From Eudromia elegans (Eukaryota; Chordata; Aves; Tinamiformes; Tinamidae): DNA of 64,000 nt. Positions within the stretch are counted from its first letter, which is position 1, and each line of letters opens with the position of its first letter. Location of the stretch: NCBI GenBank assembly GCA_003342815.1, contig PTEX01000276.1, positions 1-64,000 of the forward strand, given 5' to 3'. The notes under the pieces were generated by a model, which was given only the letters and a program-made list of their open reading frames with translations, had not been told where the DNA came from and did no database searches. Shown here in pieces: positions 63,151 to 64,000 of the stretch. A program made the translations under genes and the position numbers.

Positions 63151-64000
63151 CTTATTGATGGCCAAGTTTCTTTTCCTTGCTTGTTTCTTGACTTGGCGCA
63201 TCTGAAAAATTGAAAGTTTACTGCCAAAATATCCAATGTGCCTCATGGGTGCTCAGTCCTAATCAAGTTGGGTGTGTGCATGTGTGTGTATGTGATTCAC
63301 TCGCTTTGTCTGATTGCACATTGAGATTAAATAACAGATTCTGAGAGAGAAATACTAGCGACTGGCCAGACTTTCAGACTAGTGAGTAGGGTCCCTGCAG
63401 GCTTTTCCAAGGAAACCACAAGGGGCTTCTTACTCCTAAGTTAACTCTAGCAAACAGGAAGAAGCCACATTCACAGATAGGGGTTCTTGAAGACCTTATG
63501 GTCAGTGCCTAGGTATACTCACCATTTTGCAATGATAATTTACTATTCTGAGAGCACATTTCTGCTGCACAATGTGCAACAGAACTAAGAATGATTTAGT
63601 TTGGAGAACCAGAGGCTTCTGTATTAAATAAAATATGATTTACATATTTAAATCAAGAAGATTTTACTTTTTTAAAAAGGGTCTTAAAAAGAATTTATAT
63701 CAAGAAGCTTTGAATGAAGGTGGAGAACTGTACACTACAAATCTTTCAAATTTCTAGTCACTAGACTAGGAGGCAGTACTTTCCTGTCTAATTACTATAT
63801 ATTTCTTCAATGACATCTTCTTTCTGTCTCAGATGCAATTTTATTTTGCTTTTAACTTTCCTGTGACTTCACTTCCTTTTTTTTGCTAATTTGTCTTTAG
63901 TTATGACAGGAATAATTTTAGACAGTCACACTCGAAAAGAAAAAGAAAAAGAGGGGGAGGGGAGGGAAGAAATATTCCTCCATTTCTCCTATGTAAGTAT
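63151..64000. other. Gene-free AT-rich stretch
   Basis: No gene is supported. A short (TG)n-like tract lies at 63271-63290 and a purine tract (A-rich then G-rich) at 63934-63970 near the window edge. Confidence 0.6.

Noticed and set aside
62824..63246. Long minus-strand and plus-strand frames of 132-140 and 67-96 codons (Ser-Phe-Leu-Pro or Gly-Arg-Lys-Glu repeats)
   Set aside because: They are translations of the GGAA microsatellite; tetranucleotide repeats stay open in several frames.

Overview
This window looks like avian nuclear DNA without a complete protein-coding gene. The bird call rests on two pieces of CR1, the dominant bird LINE, and on a compact GC-rich LTR of retroviral type. The background is AT-rich, has few interspersed repeats and carries many short homopolymers. 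No rRNA, tRNA, CRISPR array or bacterial-style operon was recognised. I cannot name the species, chromosome or nearest gene.

Layout. 1-580: the inner part of a CR1 LINE on the minus strand, its reverse transcriptase frame still open to the window edge. 581-12.2 kb: single-copy AT-rich DNA with a small CR1 3'-end fragment (7549-7721) and a cluster of three exact 16-bp repeats around a palindrome (3065-3138). 12.18-12.53 kb: a purine tract made of three 56-bp units running into a long GGAA array. 12.5-30.9 kb: gene-free DNA with (TA)n and homopolymers. 30.88-31.8 kb: a CpG-rich patch beside a stretch that reads like a conserved developmental enhancer. 32341-32949: a solo LTR with TATA box, CCAAT boxes and a 6-bp target site duplication. 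33-56.4 kb: gene-free DNA with an unusual number of single ambiguous bases and one possible relic of a mobile-element gene (44.46-45.09 kb). 56.44-58.4 kb: a second enhancer-like region with a GC-rich block. 61228-61407: the best coding signal, a 180-bp phase 1-1 candidate exon on the minus strand with good splice sites. 62.84-63.15 kb: a second purine tract with a G-quadruplex core and a GGAA array.

The window is best read as an intron or intergenic interval. It probably belongs to a regulatory domain, and possibly lies inside a minus-strand gene that uses the 61.3 kb exon. Most long open frames in the window are chance or repeat products. No clearly new biological system was found. The items most worth checking are the exon, the two enhancer-like blocks, the solo LTR and the two GGAA arrays, each of which holds one ambiguous base.
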